Below, in pieces: positions 1-11,884 of a DNA stretch of 64,000 bases (its first letter is position 1; each line of letters starts with the position of its first letter). Below the pieces are notes generated by a model. The model saw only the letters and a program-made list of their open reading frames with translations, was not told the origin of the DNA and ran no database searches. Position numbers and translations under genes: made by a program. The DNA is from Trichopria drosophilae (lineage: Eukaryota; Arthropoda; Insecta; Hymenoptera; Diapriidae): NCBI GenBank assembly GCA_030407085.1, contig CM059582.1, positions 89,332,001-89,396,000 of the forward strand, read 5' to 3'.

Positions 1-431
1 AAAACCCTTCGCACGCGTGCCTCACTATCGGGTTTTTTTATCTCGCACTGGATTACGCAAAGCCAGACGAAATCTTCGCGATTCGGTTTTTTTGTGAGTC
101 GCCTCACTCGCCGCAAAATAATTTCGCTATTTACGAACATATCTGCATCCGATCGCAACAAATTAATAAAACTCGGAGCCGTGACCTCCATTGGCCATGT
201 GCGTCGAGTGCCCTTTATGCTCGACGTACTTAGTGTAACGCGCATTTTCTTATGTAGATAATTTCTTACGCGGTAAATTTATTATAAGTGATCCTGTATC
301 AAATGCAATTTAATAAAGGAGATAATTTTGTGTCATCAAAGTTCCGCTGTTTCTTCATTTTCACCTCGGATCTGGATTCGCAGCTAGAAGTCTTCAACCA
401 ATATCACTGCGGTTACGACCATACCGCAACA
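1..431 (+). mobile_element. possible 3' end of an LTR (BEL/Pao-like), cut by the window start
   Basis: A moderately GC-rich stretch carries AATAAAGG near 313 and ends in ACCGCAACA at 431. After that the base composition drops to AT-rich. A CA-ending segment with an internal polyadenylation-like signal would fit the right end of an LTR. No partner LTR or coding region is visible in the window, so the class is a guess. Confidence 0.2.
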
Positions 432-1190
432 TGCAGGTAACGCTGTTTCAGTATAACAAATCTATTGACACGTGTTTATATTTAATCGGTACGTAATTGA
501 AAAGAAAAGTTTGTTTACTTTAATCTAATTGTACAGCACTTCGCCCGCTCTTAAAAATGTTTAGAAATTTATAAGCGACTTAGAACTCACCACGCATTGC
601 TCGATATAAATGTTTAGGGCCATTTCCAAGCAACGGGTTGTCTTTCGATAAACCACAGGGGTGCGTAGGCTTTCTCCATAAAAGTTATAATGTGGATAAG
701 TTCTACTGAAGGTGTCTTGGAAGATATGTGAAGTTGAATATACCTATTAGCAGCAGTCAGCCCACGTGAATGATTCTGTTACATTTCACATATCCATAGG
801 GATCCCATTCCACAGCCATTCCATTTGGGAGGTCATCGCCAAAAAAGGACGAGTAATTTCACGCTTTAATTAAATTCCCACTAACACATCCCACACAACA
901 TATTTTTTTGCCTGACAAGAGACGAATTGCTACGGCAAAAAATTTAAAAATCAATTTTTTTTTAATATATGTTTTATTTTTTCTGAGACGAATGTGTTAA
1001 TCTCTTTTTATTTTTTTTAAATACACCAAACAAAGAGATTAACTCCTTAGGGAATATTTTTTTTATTAGTGATTGTTGTTTGCACACTCGATCGGGAACT
1101 TATGGGCGACCGGATCTTGTGGCAAAAAAAAAAATCAGTAGGAACTTTTTAGGAATTCGAGTCAACCCCTGTAATTTTTTTTACATAAAA
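432..1190. other. AT-rich interval, no gene seen
   Basis: This stretch contains long A and T runs and only short open frames without recognisable motifs. I see no RNA gene, repeat array or splice pattern in it. Confidence 0.5.
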
Positions 1191-1196
1191 ACTATG

Positions 1197-1619
1197 TGCA
1201 TTCTCCATGTAGCCTACAGATTGCCTTTCGAAAAGTGGTGCGCAAAAGGAAATGACAACGTATTACTTGCAGAAAGGAAAAGACAAATTCGTGCAATTAT
1301 TTAAGAAATTTGCCTATGAAACTGTTGAATTGTACACCAAAGAATACAGCATAAAATTTTGATCCATGATGCTGATATTATGGAGTAATATCCACTGCCA
1401 ATCGGAATGATGTCAGAGGAGCCACAAGAGTCCAATAATAAAGAAATCCAGGCATGTCGTCAGTACAGAGCACGGAGATTTTCAAGAATTTTAACAAATT
1501 TGGATATGATTCACTGCCTCTTTTTGTCATCCGTTCCCTACGTTGCATCTCTGAGGACGAACATTCCGAAAAAGCGCATTCCTTTGCTACCAGAAGCCAA
1601 AGTAATGTTGATTGAATAG
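1197..1619 (+). pseudogene. RAG1/Transib-like transposase, C-terminal remnant
   Basis: Two pieces of one protein family are visible. The first, about 1197-1300, reads MCILHVAYRLPFEKW and ends in a lysine/arginine-rich stretch. The second runs from about 1332 to the stop at 1617-1619, with one in-frame stop at 1386-1388. It contains KILIHDADIM, then LPIGMMSEEPQESNNKE, then a basic RQYRARRFSR and a SVPYVASLR tail. In RAG1-type DDE transposases this is the region around the third catalytic acid (RAG1 E962), where a Ser-Glu-rich segment precedes an Arg-rich helix. The DNA between the pieces is too short for the usual spacing, so there is an internal deletion. The N-terminal and central domains are absent here, but a more central part of the same family lies at 24857-26204 on the other strand. 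Family assignment is from motif recall and would need a profile search. Confidence 0.55.
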
Positions 1620-2214
1620 TTTCAGCACAAATAATTTGATTTAATGGGTTTTTAATTTATTACTTCTTAATAATAAAATCAGTAAAAAACAAAAAAAAAA
1701 AATAAGAAAACAAAAAAGTGGAGTGCAAAATCCTACATCAGCCTCCTCGTGGCGCACTCTGGGGTTGTTGAAGTTTTCTACTAGCTAATGGTATAGGTTG
1801 AAAATAATTAATTTGGGAACGTCTCAAAAACCCGACCTTCAAAATACGAGTAAAAAAGTTCAACACAATCCAATCACTTTCCGAAAATTCGTCCGCTATA
1901 TTGAATCCACCGTTTTGAATTTTTAAAAATTTGAACCCATGTTTATAACCATCAACTTAAAATCCCGATATGGTATATTTTTTTTGCGAAACTGATCTAA
2001 ACAAATGAAAGATGCAATGTTTCTAAATTTTTCCCTTTCATTTCATGGTTGTTAGTTTTAAGAAAGTGAGTTGTTTTTTGAAAAAACAATATTTATCAAA
2101 ATTTGGCCTCGTGGGATCGATTTGTAAATGCATCAAGACTCTGTCCAGCAAATTTCATAAGAATCGGTTGAACATTACGAGCTGGAAGTTAGCTTGGGTG
2201 AACCCATACCTTCT
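1620..2214. other. AT-rich interval with one ATGGCGG-type repeat unit
   Basis: There is no gene here. At about 1888-1945 a degenerate minus-strand copy of the dispersed ATGGCGG repeat can be read (GTCCGCTATATTGAATCCAC). It matches the units described at 21.9, 41.3, 55.6 and 58.8 kb. Confidence 0.45.
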
Positions 2215-2397
2215 AGCGCCAATGTGTGGCGGGACGGGCCATTTCGCGCCCGAAGCCCCGGAAGTGTTACGGGTGTGGTCAAATCAACGAATGCATAGAA
2301 GCAGGAGCGAGGGACTCGGGAAACGAATTCTCCCGACCCGACCTGAGATGGAGAACGAGTGCGCCACCAAGAGAGGAGCGGACAGCCTAATAACGAA
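2215..2397 (+). pseudogene. gypsy-type gag zinc-knuckle fragment
   Basis: The reading shows CGGTGHFA from the first CCHC knuckle. After a one-base frame change it gives CYGCGQINEC and a short hydrophilic tail ending in a stop near 2397. The first knuckle nearly matches the one at 19.25-19.4 kb on the minus strand (CYTCGGTGHFAREC), so both probably come from the same LTR retrotransposon family. Gag zinc knuckles bind the element RNA during particle assembly. Nothing else of this element is seen here; a non-LTR RT fragment begins 50 bp further on in the opposite orientation. The fragment is certainly non-functional. Confidence 0.6.
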
Positions 2398-2446
2398 CAA
2401 ACAGGCCCGTCGTACTATTTCCACCGCAATATGATATATGCCCAGT

Positions 2447-3289
2447 TCAATTCGTAAAGATTATTCCCAGGAACGGATATGAGGGTACCACTTCTATCTC
2501 CCGATTATCGAAATAGAAGCTTCGCGAAGATTCGGCAATGGGACCGCCTCTTCTAAAAATAATGATTTTCGTTTTCTCTATACTAACTATAAAACTATTT
2601 AGAGAGAAGTCGGCAGCAAGAATCTTTAATTTGGCCCTCAAACTGGCAGGAGAGTAAGCAAAAATAGAGTAACATAAAAAGCAAATTTCCCGAAAAAACT
2701 AGCAGTATCCGCAATACAAATAAAAAAAGCAACGGGCTAAGTATCTCACCCTGAAGGACACCTGCGATCACCCTGATCGACCTTGACATACAACCTCAGC
2801 AAATCATCGTGGATCTAGCAGAATCATAAAAAGACTTCAACATCCTGATCATTTTTGCATTAAGTACAATTGTACAATTTTTGCCACAGTTGGTCACGTG
2901 AAATAGAATTGAACGCTCTGTGAAAGTCCACAAAACGGACATAGTATTTTGAATTCCTATACTCTATTCAGTTTTACGATTATCTGCATGTACAGCTTTG
3001 TTAACTCGTTCGTTAAGGCAATAGCTCTGTAATTTGTAGGGTCAGTTCGGTAACCCTTTTTGAAGAATATTAAGAGATTTGCACGCATCCAACCCTCCGG
3101 AGGTGTTTCCGCGGAGAAAAGTTGATTACATCAGTCCAGAGTGTACCTCCTACGAGATCCACCTGTCCGTAAGTAGATTCCAAATTTCAGCTGGGATCCC
3201 AACCGGACCCACCGCTGTACCTATTTTAAATCTCTTCGTGCTGTATAATAGTTCACGAGGCGTGAACGGTGCGTCAAGTATAGTACCAA
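2447..3289 (-). pseudogene. non-LTR retrotransposon reverse transcriptase fragment
   Basis: Read on the minus strand, the order is as in a non-LTR RT domain. GPVGIPAEIWNLL (the 'APGPDGIP' segment) is at about 3205-3170 and PPEGWMRANLLIFFKKGYR follows. NYRAIALTNELTKLY (RT motif 1) comes next, then VDFHRAFNSISRDQLW (motif A, keeping its Asp), GVLQGEILSPLLF (motif B), and a terminal PFLGIIF. At least two stops and several frameshifts separate these pieces. The FADD motif C is missing or unreadable. The RNA-dependent DNA polymerase would have copied element RNA at the target nick. The ORF1-type remnant at 3848-4670 has the same orientation and lies upstream, so both could be one element that lost its endonuclease region; this is inference. 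Confidence 0.75.
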
Positions 3290-3847
3290 AATAAGACAAG
3301 GCTGGGTACCAAAGTAACGCAAGGTTTTTTTTTACTTCTTTTCTACGTCTATATGTACTCTTGCCTACGTGTAAAACACATGTTTTTTTCTTTACTTTTA
3401 GAGCCTTACCATACGGTTCAATTTCTTCGAGCCGCTTGAAAGTTTTACTTTCACCGTCACCGTCAACGTCTATAAGACCGGCACTACCATCATGATCTCT
3501 TGTACAATGTCCTGCTTCACAGTCCTCCGTACACCAAGCATCAAGAAAAAAAAAAAAAAAAAAAAACGTTCCTATGTATGTCTTCAGAAGGAAGACATAC
3601 CCCTCCGTTCCACGCCTTTCGGCATACCAGAGGTTATTGCTATACTATTGTGATGTTGCTAATCTTGTTTATTTCTTCTTAAGCCGACATGAGTGGAAAT
3701 TTTTATTTGAGAAGGTTTGTGTCTAAGGGACCTACAGTTTTTAAAGTGGAATCCGAACCACTTTTATTGCTATTACTGATGTTGCTTAATTAAAGTTAAA
3801 AATTAAAACAAAAATTTCGGATTGTTTCTTCTTCTTGCCTTGTGCAC
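3290..3847. other. interval without gene; poly(A) run and short hairpin
   Basis: An A-run of about 22 bases lies near 3545-3566. Just after it, GTATGTCTTC and GAAGACATAC (about 3575-3600) form a 10-bp-stem hairpin. I see no endonuclease coding sequence here, although one would be expected between the flanking ORF1 and RT remnants if they belong to one element. Confidence 0.4.
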
Positions 3848-4670
3848 TTATGCTTTTATTGCGTGACTTCGTAGTCGGTGCTGCTTTTTGCTCTTTCTTT
3901 GTCTCTTTCTGACGCGGCACATTTTGCTACTGGACTTGTGTCCGTTTGGTAGCTTTGCTTTAGTGCAGTTAATGCACCTTTCTTTTTCTTTGCGTTCTTT
4001 AGCTGTGTGTCCGATTACTCCACATTTTCTACAGACTGCTTTTTTGTTTTTGCAGAACTTCGAAATGTGTCCATATCTTTGACATTTGAAGCATTGGTTG
4101 ACTAGGACGAAGTCGCTAATTTTACAGCTTCTCCATCCCACCAGCAGTCTTTGATGTGCTTTTAGTTGTATTCTTATTTCTCGAGAGACTCGAGAACTTC
4201 TCCGCTTCTGTTGCGTATCGCAATGAGAATTTTCATATCCTCCGGTTGGGCAACATCAACCTTCTCGAGGAGATGTTGATGTATTTCAGTCTTGGTGATA
4301 TCTCTGGGGACATCATAAATAATCATTTTCGGTCTTTTTTCGGTTATGCATTTGATAAGCATACCGGATTTCTTTAGTTTCCTATTTTCTGTCATCTTAG
4401 AAATGTCAGTCTTGCTCGAGAGCTCGAGAGCTCTAGTTCTCGCTTTTTAGCTCTTAGAGTGTAGGCTTTGCTTTTAAGTGCCTCGTGGTGTTCGTCATCG
4501 TGCTTTTCTTTTAGTATCTTTTTAATTTCAAAAAGTTCTGCTTTTATGTTGGCAATTTTGGCTTCTAAACTTCGGTGCTCCTCCTCAGAACCTGTAGGAG
4601 CGGCACGATCCCCCGATAGGAACTCGTGGTGGAAACACTCGACGAGTCGATGTCCACCTGGGGTAAACAT
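3848..4670 (-). pseudogene. non-LTR retrotransposon ORF1 (gag-like, CCHC knuckles)
   Basis: Three minus-strand frames follow one another without overlap. The first (4670-4392) starts MFTPGGHRLVE and is a charged, probably coiled-coil segment of about 90 residues. The second (4395-4174) carries RPKMIIYDVPRDITKTEI, the RRM-like opening of many insect ORF1 proteins. The third (4141-3848) holds a good CCHC knuckle, CFKCQRYGHISKFC. It is followed by a second knuckle, CRKCGVIGHTAKER, in which the last Cys is replaced by Arg, and then by a Cys-rich basic tail. ORF1 proteins of Jockey/R1/I-type elements package element RNA. Upstream DNA to about 4830 is GC-rich and could be the 5' UTR. At least two frameshifts make it inactive. 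Confidence 0.7.
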
Positions 4671-5585
4671 TTTACTTTAGTGTGTCTTTCCATGTTTGTT
4701 TCATGTTTGTTGCTAGTTGCATTTTGTTTGTTCTCCCCGTCAGTCTCCTATGAGTGGTCGCCGACAGATCATCGAAACGTAAGCCCCCCGGCCACGTAAA
4801 GGCAGTAACAACTACGGGGGGACCAAGCATCAAACTCTGGCGTATTTTTAGGAAAATTTTGAGATCAATTACTGCATGCTTGTCAAATGTTTTATTTCAC
4901 GGTTACACCTATGACTTTGTTCGTATACTTGCCGATTAAACTAAAAATTCCAAGTGAAGCTGTGAATCCTCTTTTTGGCCACGAACCGTCGCCTGAAACA
5001 GTAACCCTATCTTCGGGCAATCCTTTTTCTTTATTCAATTCTGACAGCTTCTTTAAAAATCATTTCAGTAACAGCCTTCACTGCAAAATAAATATGCCGT
5101 AAGCTATTATAATAGGCATTTGCACTTAATGCATTCGATGAGATGTTCATCAGTCCACAAAAATTTAATAAACTATAAAAACCAACTCCTATCAAGCGCA
5201 TTGCAAAAACTATCCTTCTGTTGATTTCGTAACCACTAATTATTTTTGGAGATCAAGGGATTGGTTCACTCTTCTCATAATTACAAAACGTAAATTAGCG
5301 TTTAAGTGCTGTAAATTCTCTGAGGCTCTTTTTTTTTTATTGATTCTTTACAGGGGTTGCCACTAGGCATTTTTTTAACCGCCCTTAATAGTGGAACTTG
5401 CACTGGATTCAGCGGGAGAATCAGATAACTGCAGGGTACTAGCTCTCAAGGAATTTTCGGCATTATCGGACAGACAAATCAACTTCCGTCGATTTGAATT
5501 TTGCCATATTATGTTATACATTTTTTTTATCCGTGGCTGCTTGTCTAGCTAGATTTTTAGCACGGTAATTTACCTTGCTATCAGA
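4671..5585. other. 5'-UTR-like block then non-coding interval
   Basis: Positions 4740-4830 are GC-rich and may be the 5' leader of the minus-strand ORF1 element just described. From 4830 to 5585 I see only short open frames with no recognisable domain. Confidence 0.35.
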
Positions 5586-5903
5586 TCATTTGTAGTCAGA
5601 TCTGCGCCTATAAAAATGTTTTGTAGCTAGCTTCTCATTTTTATTAGCTGTGATCTTATTTTTGGCACTCGATGAATTTAATTCCACAAGAACAGTGGGT
5701 GAATCTTTACAAATTATGGTGGCCGTGTCCACACTGTTTTTTAATTCAAAGGTTTTATTTAAGAGATCTTGAACAGCATCTTCAATATCTCCCATAGCCG
5801 ACAGTCCACGTATGATGATATTTTTCTTGCCTAAAAGCCTGTTGCATTTTTCGAAATCTTCCTTAAGATGACATATTTCTTCATTCTTTTTGCCTAATTC
5901 CAT
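5586..5903 (-). pseudogene. L1-like ORF1 protein fragment
   Basis: This 105-residue open frame starts MELGKKNEEICHLKEDFEK, a short coiled-coil-like helix. It continues KKNIIIRGL and later PTVLVELNSSSAKNKITANK. The order of coiled coil, 'NIIIRGL' and 'VLVEL...K' matches the central domain of L1-type (transposase 22-like) ORF1 proteins, which bind RNA. The C-terminal domain is absent after the stop at 5586, and no endonuclease or RT lies downstream, so this is a truncated fragment. It could instead be part of another non-LTR clade with a similar ORF1. Confidence 0.45.
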
Positions 5904-7149
5904 TTTTGATCCATCTATATCATGTGTAAACCAAAGTAGTTTTGCAGGGTTCAGATTTTTAACAAACTATTTTTGTGTGTGTTAGAGCCAGTTGGAGTGA
6001 CTAAATAATGATCAGGTGAAAGGTGAGGCAAACGCAGGACCCCCCCCCCCCGCCTCATGGCAAATCATCGGCTTAGGTGTTGAGACTAAAGCCGACCTAA
6101 CTAGAGGTGCTGCCAGCGCTTCAAAACAAGCTGACGGCAAGACCGGATGCGGCATAATACCGTGCGCGAGACGATGCGCAAACGCTTCGCACATCACGTG
6201 TATTGTTAAAAAAACGACAAGGCACACCCACGAAAAGAGTCGGAACACTTCAAAATACTTATTACAACTGCATTCCTTGTTCAGGGATGTATACAATAGC
6301 ACAGTTATAACGTATACAAATTACAGAAAAATGGACAGCACCAAATTCCAAAAAACTATTAAATCTGCATGCAATATAGGTTTATATTGGTAAGTATATT
6401 TGAATAACTACACTTATATTTTCTTCAACATTAATTACTTGAACTTCTAAGAATGCTGCCTTTATGTTAAACATGTATACCAAAATAATTCTTCCAATAC
6501 GATTGTTTTTAATAATAACCTGTTAATTCCCTTTCCACTGCCATTCTCATTCATCTGGCCATATAAACGACTAAAAATATTACAATAAATTATGTCAAAT
6601 TTCGAGAGTAATAAATATGCAAATGTGGATATTGCATATAGGTCCTGGTATAGTCATAAGCATTTTCTATATTATTTTTAGTGTCGAACAAAGTCTAAGT
6701 GGACGCATGTCAACGCTTATGCACGCTGCTTCGCTCCAATAGGTAATTTTATATAATTAATATAAAGAGCTGAAATGCGTTACTCAGGGGTTTACGGGGT
6801 CACTGATTCTGGCCGCAGATTCGAAAAATTCGAAATGGTGAATTCAAGATGGCGGAACAAAATGTAAAAAGTTACTTGTTCGAACTGAAACTATGAATTC
6901 GGGGAACTTTTCATGATTGCTGATTACGAATCTGAGCACAGATTTAAACAATTTTAATTTTTGTCAGTCGTCTCAGTCTTCTTAGATAAAAAAAGTAACT
7001 GTTTTCGTATTAATTTTTATTGTATGATTAGATAACTTTTAAAACTATCTGAAATTATTTACATTTACTTATTTTGGATGTCATACGTAGATTTCGAAAA
7101 ATCAACACAAAGTAAAACCTAAATCGAGGTTAAAATTTGCAGAAGAGAG
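5904..7149. other. non-coding interval with one ATGGCGG repeat unit
   Basis: A GC-rich stretch with a C11 run lies at 6040-6200; its open frames have no known domain. At about 6800-6870 there is a degenerate plus-strand unit of the dispersed repeat (GATGGCGGAACAAAATG). The rest is AT-rich and featureless to me. Confidence 0.4.
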
Positions 7150-7434
7150 ATTGATTGATTGAAGACTTATTTATTAGTGTCCTGGCCACGACGAGCCGTG
7201 GACACATCAACTCAATATCCTGCCGTTACAATGTATCGGTCAGGATAAGCGATACATAATACAACTTAAAACTATATAATCTCTGCTATACGGCGGTAAA
7301 TACATCTTACATCTTTATATATACTACATTGTAAATAAAAAATAACAAAATTGCACTTGAGCTACACGTAAGTAGTAAATTTGATTAGAAGTCGCTCGCA
7401 TAGTTAAAACATAAAAATAGAAAACGTAACAAAC

Positions 7435-9317
7435 TTACGGTTGATCAGCCCTAAGTAGATATGTTAATAAGTTAGTAGGAAATGTTGCGAGAGATGTAAA
7501 TGTGTGAAGGCGGCGTGGCAGGGAGTTCCAAAACTGTATGGCTGTGATCCAGCAAGAGTGAGCAAAGATGTTGGTACGAGGAATTGTAAGTTGATATTGA
7601 GATGATTGTAAGCGAGAAGATCGGCGAATGGAATGGTCTAGAGGAATGAATCTGTCAGCAAGGTAGGAAGGTTGGGAGGTATGGATGATTTAATGAGTGA
7701 GGCTACCGAGAAGGTACTGTCGTCTAGATGTTATGAGTAGCCAGCTGGCTTTCTGACGATACGGCGCAGGCGAAACACATACCTCAGGGCGATGTTTTGA
7801 AGGCGTTGTAATTTAGTGTTAAGATATGCTGTTGAATAGGCTATAACTAAAAATGCGTAATCGAGGTGTGGGATGATTAATGCGTTGACGAGTGTGAGTT
7901 TGATCTGCGATAGAAGAAAAGCACCACGAAATTTAAGCCTGTAAAGAACATTATGTATTTTAGATAATATGGTACTAACATGGCGATTCCATGTTTGGTC
8001 GGATGTTATTATAACACCAAGATCTTTTACTTCATGTGAATAACGTATTACATCCGACCCGACAATAATTTGTGGTATGGTGAGATTTTTCATAACGGCT
8101 AAATTCTGAGGTGAACCTAGGATGATGGCCTGAGTTTTACGCGAATTTAAAGTGAGCCCATAATCATGGGACCACCTCAGAAGCTCAGCAATGTCACTGC
8201 TAATATTGCGTATCGTTTCATTTAGATGACATATCGGGGTCGAGAGATAAAATTGCGTATCATTAGCAAAGATGATGGTAGTGTGTCTGCAGTATTTAAG
8301 TCTCGAGAATAAGGTATTGATAATAATAATGAATAATATGGGGCCAATTATTGTGTGAGAGCGATTTGTGAGATAAGAATGCAGCCATCTCAATGTTGAT
8401 TCCTCAAAGCCTATGTCTCGAAGGCAGGTTAGAATCACGACATGGTTTAAGGAGTCAAAGGCTTTTGAGAAATCGAACAGTACCAAGATAGTAACTGCCC
8501 CACGATCTATACCCAAACGTACATCATCCATAAGGTGTAATAGGGCAGTTTGGGTGCTGTGAAATTTGCGGAATCCGCATTGTTTGGGGTGCAGTATACA
8601 ATTTATCTCTAAATATTTTGTGATCTGCTGGGTGACCAGGGAATCAATGACCTTAGAGAGGTGGGGAGGATTTGTGATTGGACGGGTGTCAGGACTTACG
8701 GGGTTAGCGATTTTCTTAAGTGGTATGACGTAAGATGATTTCCAAATGGGAGGGGAATTGCCAGAGATGAGTGATAGATTGAAAATGGATGTTAAACATG
8801 GTGCAATGATTGTAAACATGGATTTTAGGTGCTCTAAAGAAAGATGATCGGGACTAAGCCCACGTAATTTTTGTGCAACTAGATTAAGACTAATTAGGAC
8901 ATCATGATGATTAATAGCAGTAAAGGTGAATGTTGTATGGAAATTAGGTAATGGACGCATACTAATGTTGTTGAGTGTCGCTAAATCACAGGACGAGTGA
9001 GATGACGATATTTGTGCGAAATGACGATTTAATGCAATGGGTGAGAAATGAGGAAGTGCTGACTGCGAGGGCTGATTAGCAAGTCCTAATTTTCGTAGGC
9101 AAGACCAGAGTTTGTTCGTGCTTATTTGTTGGAGCACTAGTTCGGCTAAGTGACGATTTTTGGCCGCTTTTAAGATATTTTTAATCACGCGACTCATATT
9201 CTTATATTCTTGGAAAAGACGCAGGTTTCGAGTTCGTTTCGCACGCAGGTACAATTTGTCGCGTTCCTTAATCCTACTTCGTATACTAGGTGTGATCCAC
9301 GGAATAGCGCGGTGCAA
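7435..9317 (-). pseudogene. ORF2 reverse transcriptase part of the CR1-like element
   Basis: The 528-codon frame (9317-7731) opens with HRAIPWITPSIRSRIKERDKL, the linker before the RT. It contains RGLSPDHLS ('GPD' segment), GFRKFHSTQTALLHLMDDV, motif A LFDFSKAFDSLNH with its Asp, and motif C as FANDTQFYL, where the usual FADD has become FAND, which removes one catalytic Asp. Motif B is not readable: the frame jumps from NRSHT to GPILFIII, so about 20 residues with the 'GVPQGS' core are missing. After the stop at 7731 a shifted frame continues to 7435 with one further stop. It carries the conserved C-terminal signature AIQFWNSLPRRL. The enzyme would have performed target-primed reverse transcription. 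The protein is clearly dead. Confidence 0.85.
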
Positions 9318-9490
9318 AATACGTTTTGTAATAAATGGCGCATGTAAATCTAAAACTACGGTAATGCATTCGTAAAAATTATTTACGCAGTTTATTAGAC
9401 CGTGTAGTTGCGAATTTGTTTGAAGTTGTGTGTGGTCGGAAGCTAAGAGACGAGGAAACTTAAGTTGAAGTAATGCTGAAAGATCTTTAT

Positions 9491-10258
9491 TTAAAGCAGA
9501 ATAGTCGCATTTGGCGAAGTTACGATAGGCGATAATTTGTGGAATGGAATTGAGGTTCGTGAATTCGTATTGAATCGTAATAAGACAATGACCAGCCGCA
9601 AAAGGAGTAGCAGACGTAGAAAAACTTTTAATTTATCTGAAGAATCGACTAGCGTAACATCCTGCTGAGAAGAAGAAAAACAAGAATAATGGGCGGTTCC
9701 AAAGGGTACAAAAAAAAGCATATAGTCTTGAATAAAATTTTGGAGATATACAGAATCAAATCTATTCTCTAACAAATTACAGTTTAAATCGCCTGTTACA
9801 ATTATGTTCTTATATTTAGAAATATATGTATTAAACTTAACTATAAATTCCGCGAGAAGTTGCCCATAAGGGCGTCGGTATATAACTATAAATAACAAAT
9901 TTCTTGAAGACGATTTGACATCCAAAAAAAGATATTCTGGGGTGTCAGTGCTTTCATTTACTAAGGACTCGGGGATAGTGTAAGATAAATATTTGTGGAG
10001 GTAACATGCGACACCTCCACAAAAAATAAAGCGTGTTTGCCCATCGCTGCGCAGAGCCCGATCATTACGGACAAAATTATAGTTTTTAACGGCAACACAC
10101 GATGAATCAACAAGGGGTGTCATCCATGTTTCGGTGACTGCCAGGATGTGTGTTGTGCAGTCTATTAACCCATTTTCCAAATCTTGCAAATGAGCATGCA
10201 GTGAATTTATATTTATACACGAAATTTTTAAAGACGACAAAGAATCGGACGAAGACAC
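9491..10258 (-). pseudogene. ORF2 APE-type endonuclease of the CR1-like element
   Basis: The frame starts MSSSDSLSSLKISCININSLH. It shows the exonuclease-endonuclease-phosphatase motifs in order: ININS (Asn), AVTETWM (Glu), FVRNDR, GGVACYL, IVIYRRPYG and VTGDLNCNLL. The expected downstream order is T-x-(I/L)-D followed by S-D-H. TLVDSSDKL is present, but the frame is lost there; the rest continues in another frame towards 9320. The enzyme nicks the target DNA and thereby primes reverse transcription. The start ATG at 10258 lies about 40 bp after the ORF1 end at 10301, a spacing usual for two-ORF elements. Confidence 0.8.
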
Positions 10259-10300
10259 ATTGCTTGATTCACATTGATTTACAAGATTCTGCTTTGGTTG

Positions 10301-11396
10301 TCAGACAATGTTATTAAGATCTTGTTCTGTGGCAATTAACAACTCGGGGGTGCCGCCATCTTTTCTTACAAAAACATTGCCATCTCTCGCGCAAACGCGC
10401 TTATAACCTGCGTCATTAGCCGCAAGTTTGGCTTTTTTAAGCAAATTGTAGGTCGATGAGGGCAAGAACTCGTTAACATACACAGTTTTGTCAGCGTTAG
10501 CATCTTTGGATAATTCCGGGAATAATTCCTGGACAGTAATTTTCCGCAACTTACGCTTTGTTTCGACAATAAAATTTCGCACGTCAACAGATTTAAGGCG
10601 TATTTTCAAGGAAAAATACTGTGTAGCAATTGTCGAACTTGCAGCAGCAGAATAAGAGGTTGATAGGCCATTTCGTTCTATTTTATTAATTTTTAAGATG
10701 TCGCTTAATAAACCAGGCAATTTTAAGTGGGTCAGCACTCGGAGCATAATGTCATTACATGACACAGAGCGCCGATTTGGTATACCATTTACTATGAGGT
10801 ACGTAGTTGGTTGTGCGAGGGCATTGCTCTTTTTTCATATATTCAACATCCGATTTGAGAGCATTGCATAAAGCGGTGTTCGGCTGTACGGCAGATGCTA
10901 AATTTGAAAGATCGGTTCGAATCGCGTTAGTATCGGCTCTAACGGCCGTAAGTTCCTGTCGCACACCGTTAATCGTTTCTAGGATTTGCGAAAATTGTTG
11001 AGCCGTATCCAAAGTTGACTGCGTTGGGGGCAAGGTAGGCGAAACAGATAATACTTACGGAGGGAGGGAACTAGCCGAAAATAGTCGCGACGGTGTTAAT
11101 AGCGGCTGCACTCGATGAAGAAGAGTGGACGGAGTAGGGAGCGCGAGGAGAGATACGTCACGCGCGACAGCAGTAGTTGCGACGGTAGGCGGCGGAAGAA
11201 GTAAGTGCGACAAAGAGCGCACGCAACACACAGATTCCGATTTGCCGCGTATGTAGAGCCGTCCGCAAGACTCGTGAAAAAACTTTTCGCAAACGGGACA
11301 CTTGCCGAAATCGATTACAGACTTGTAGCACTTTGCACAAACAACGCGAGCAGCTACGTTATGGTCCGATTTGCTGTTACTTCTAGTTTTCAGCAT
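10301..11396 (-). pseudogene. ORF1 of the CR1-like element (zinc finger, coiled coil, FP25K-like)
   Basis: There are three consecutive frames. 11396-11055 begins MLKTRSNSKSDHN and has a PHD-like Cys/His cluster: CAKCYKS, then CPVCEKFFHESC, then a CC pair. It is followed by a Ser/Pro-rich stretch. 11033-10755 is a heptad-rich segment (QILETINGVRQELTAVRAD) that looks like a coiled coil. 10765-10301 carries VYVNEFLPSSTYNLLKKAK, then GYKRVCARDGNVFVRK, which resembles the C-terminal domain of baculovirus FP25K-like proteins found in many CR1-type ORF1s. ORF1 proteins bind element RNA. The frames do not join without frameshifts, although the order and spacing are right. Confidence 0.7.
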
Positions 11397-11740
11397 CGGT
11401 TTTCGTACCTTGTAATAAGTCGCTCGTCTTCAATTCAGTATCGATGACAGTTGTTAATTGAAATAGGCGGCTGACATATTACACCACGTGAATGGAGTGG
11501 ACTTGCGCAGTTGACATTAGCTCCGCGATCGCCGTTGACACGTGCCCGGTAAAAACCGTGGAAAAGATTTTGCGATTTTCCAAAAAGGCACACCGTGGAC
11601 CCACTAGATATTGTCACTCGGAATAAATTTCAGTAATCAGGTCCACAACTGGTGCACACCTTTTGGAATAACTTCTCGCTCCGGAGAATGAAGATAATCG
11701 TAAATAATACTGAAATAAGGTGGAGCAAGAATTAGGTATA

Positions 11741-11883
11741 TCAAGCTGGCGCATCCACATCGCAAAACTGAAAATTAAAACCTGGCATCATTTAAAGCTA
11801 ATTTAATGTTAATATAATGCTATTATGCCGAATTTAAGGCTCTTCATTAAAGCGGAAAAATCTGTGGATGCGCCAGCGTGACG
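11741..11883. mobile_element. small palindromic MITE, about 143 bp
   Basis: The left end TCAAGCTGGCGCATCCACA (11741) is matched in reverse complement by TGTGGATGCGCCAGCGTGA ending near 11882. This gives terminal inverted repeats of about 15-19 bp. The inside is AT-rich and non-coding. The same terminal sequence recurs in the tandem units immediately to the right. Confidence 0.6.
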
Positions 11884-11884
11884 T

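Larger units (their letters stand above)
7150..11640 (-). mobile_element. CR1-like non-LTR retrotransposon, nearly full length
   Basis: On the minus strand the element reads: 5' region (about 11640-11397), ORF1 remnant (11396-10301), ORF2 endonuclease (10258-9491), reverse transcriptase (9317-7731), a C-terminal domain to a stop at 7435, then a 3' UTR of about 280 bp. It ends in tandem TCAA/TCAATCAATC units (plus strand GATTGATTGATTGAAG at 7151) rather than poly(A). A short tandem repeat at the 3' end and an ORF1 with a PHD-like finger and an FP25K-like domain are both typical of the CR1 clade and relatives. No flanking target-site duplication was recognised. Frameshifts in both ORFs and a deletion across RT motif B make it inactive. 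Confidence 0.75.

Noticed and set aside
6012..6393. Two overlapping ORFs of 96 and 125 codons around a C11 run
   Set aside because: They have GC-rich composition, no recognisable domain, and open frames on both strands as expected by chance.
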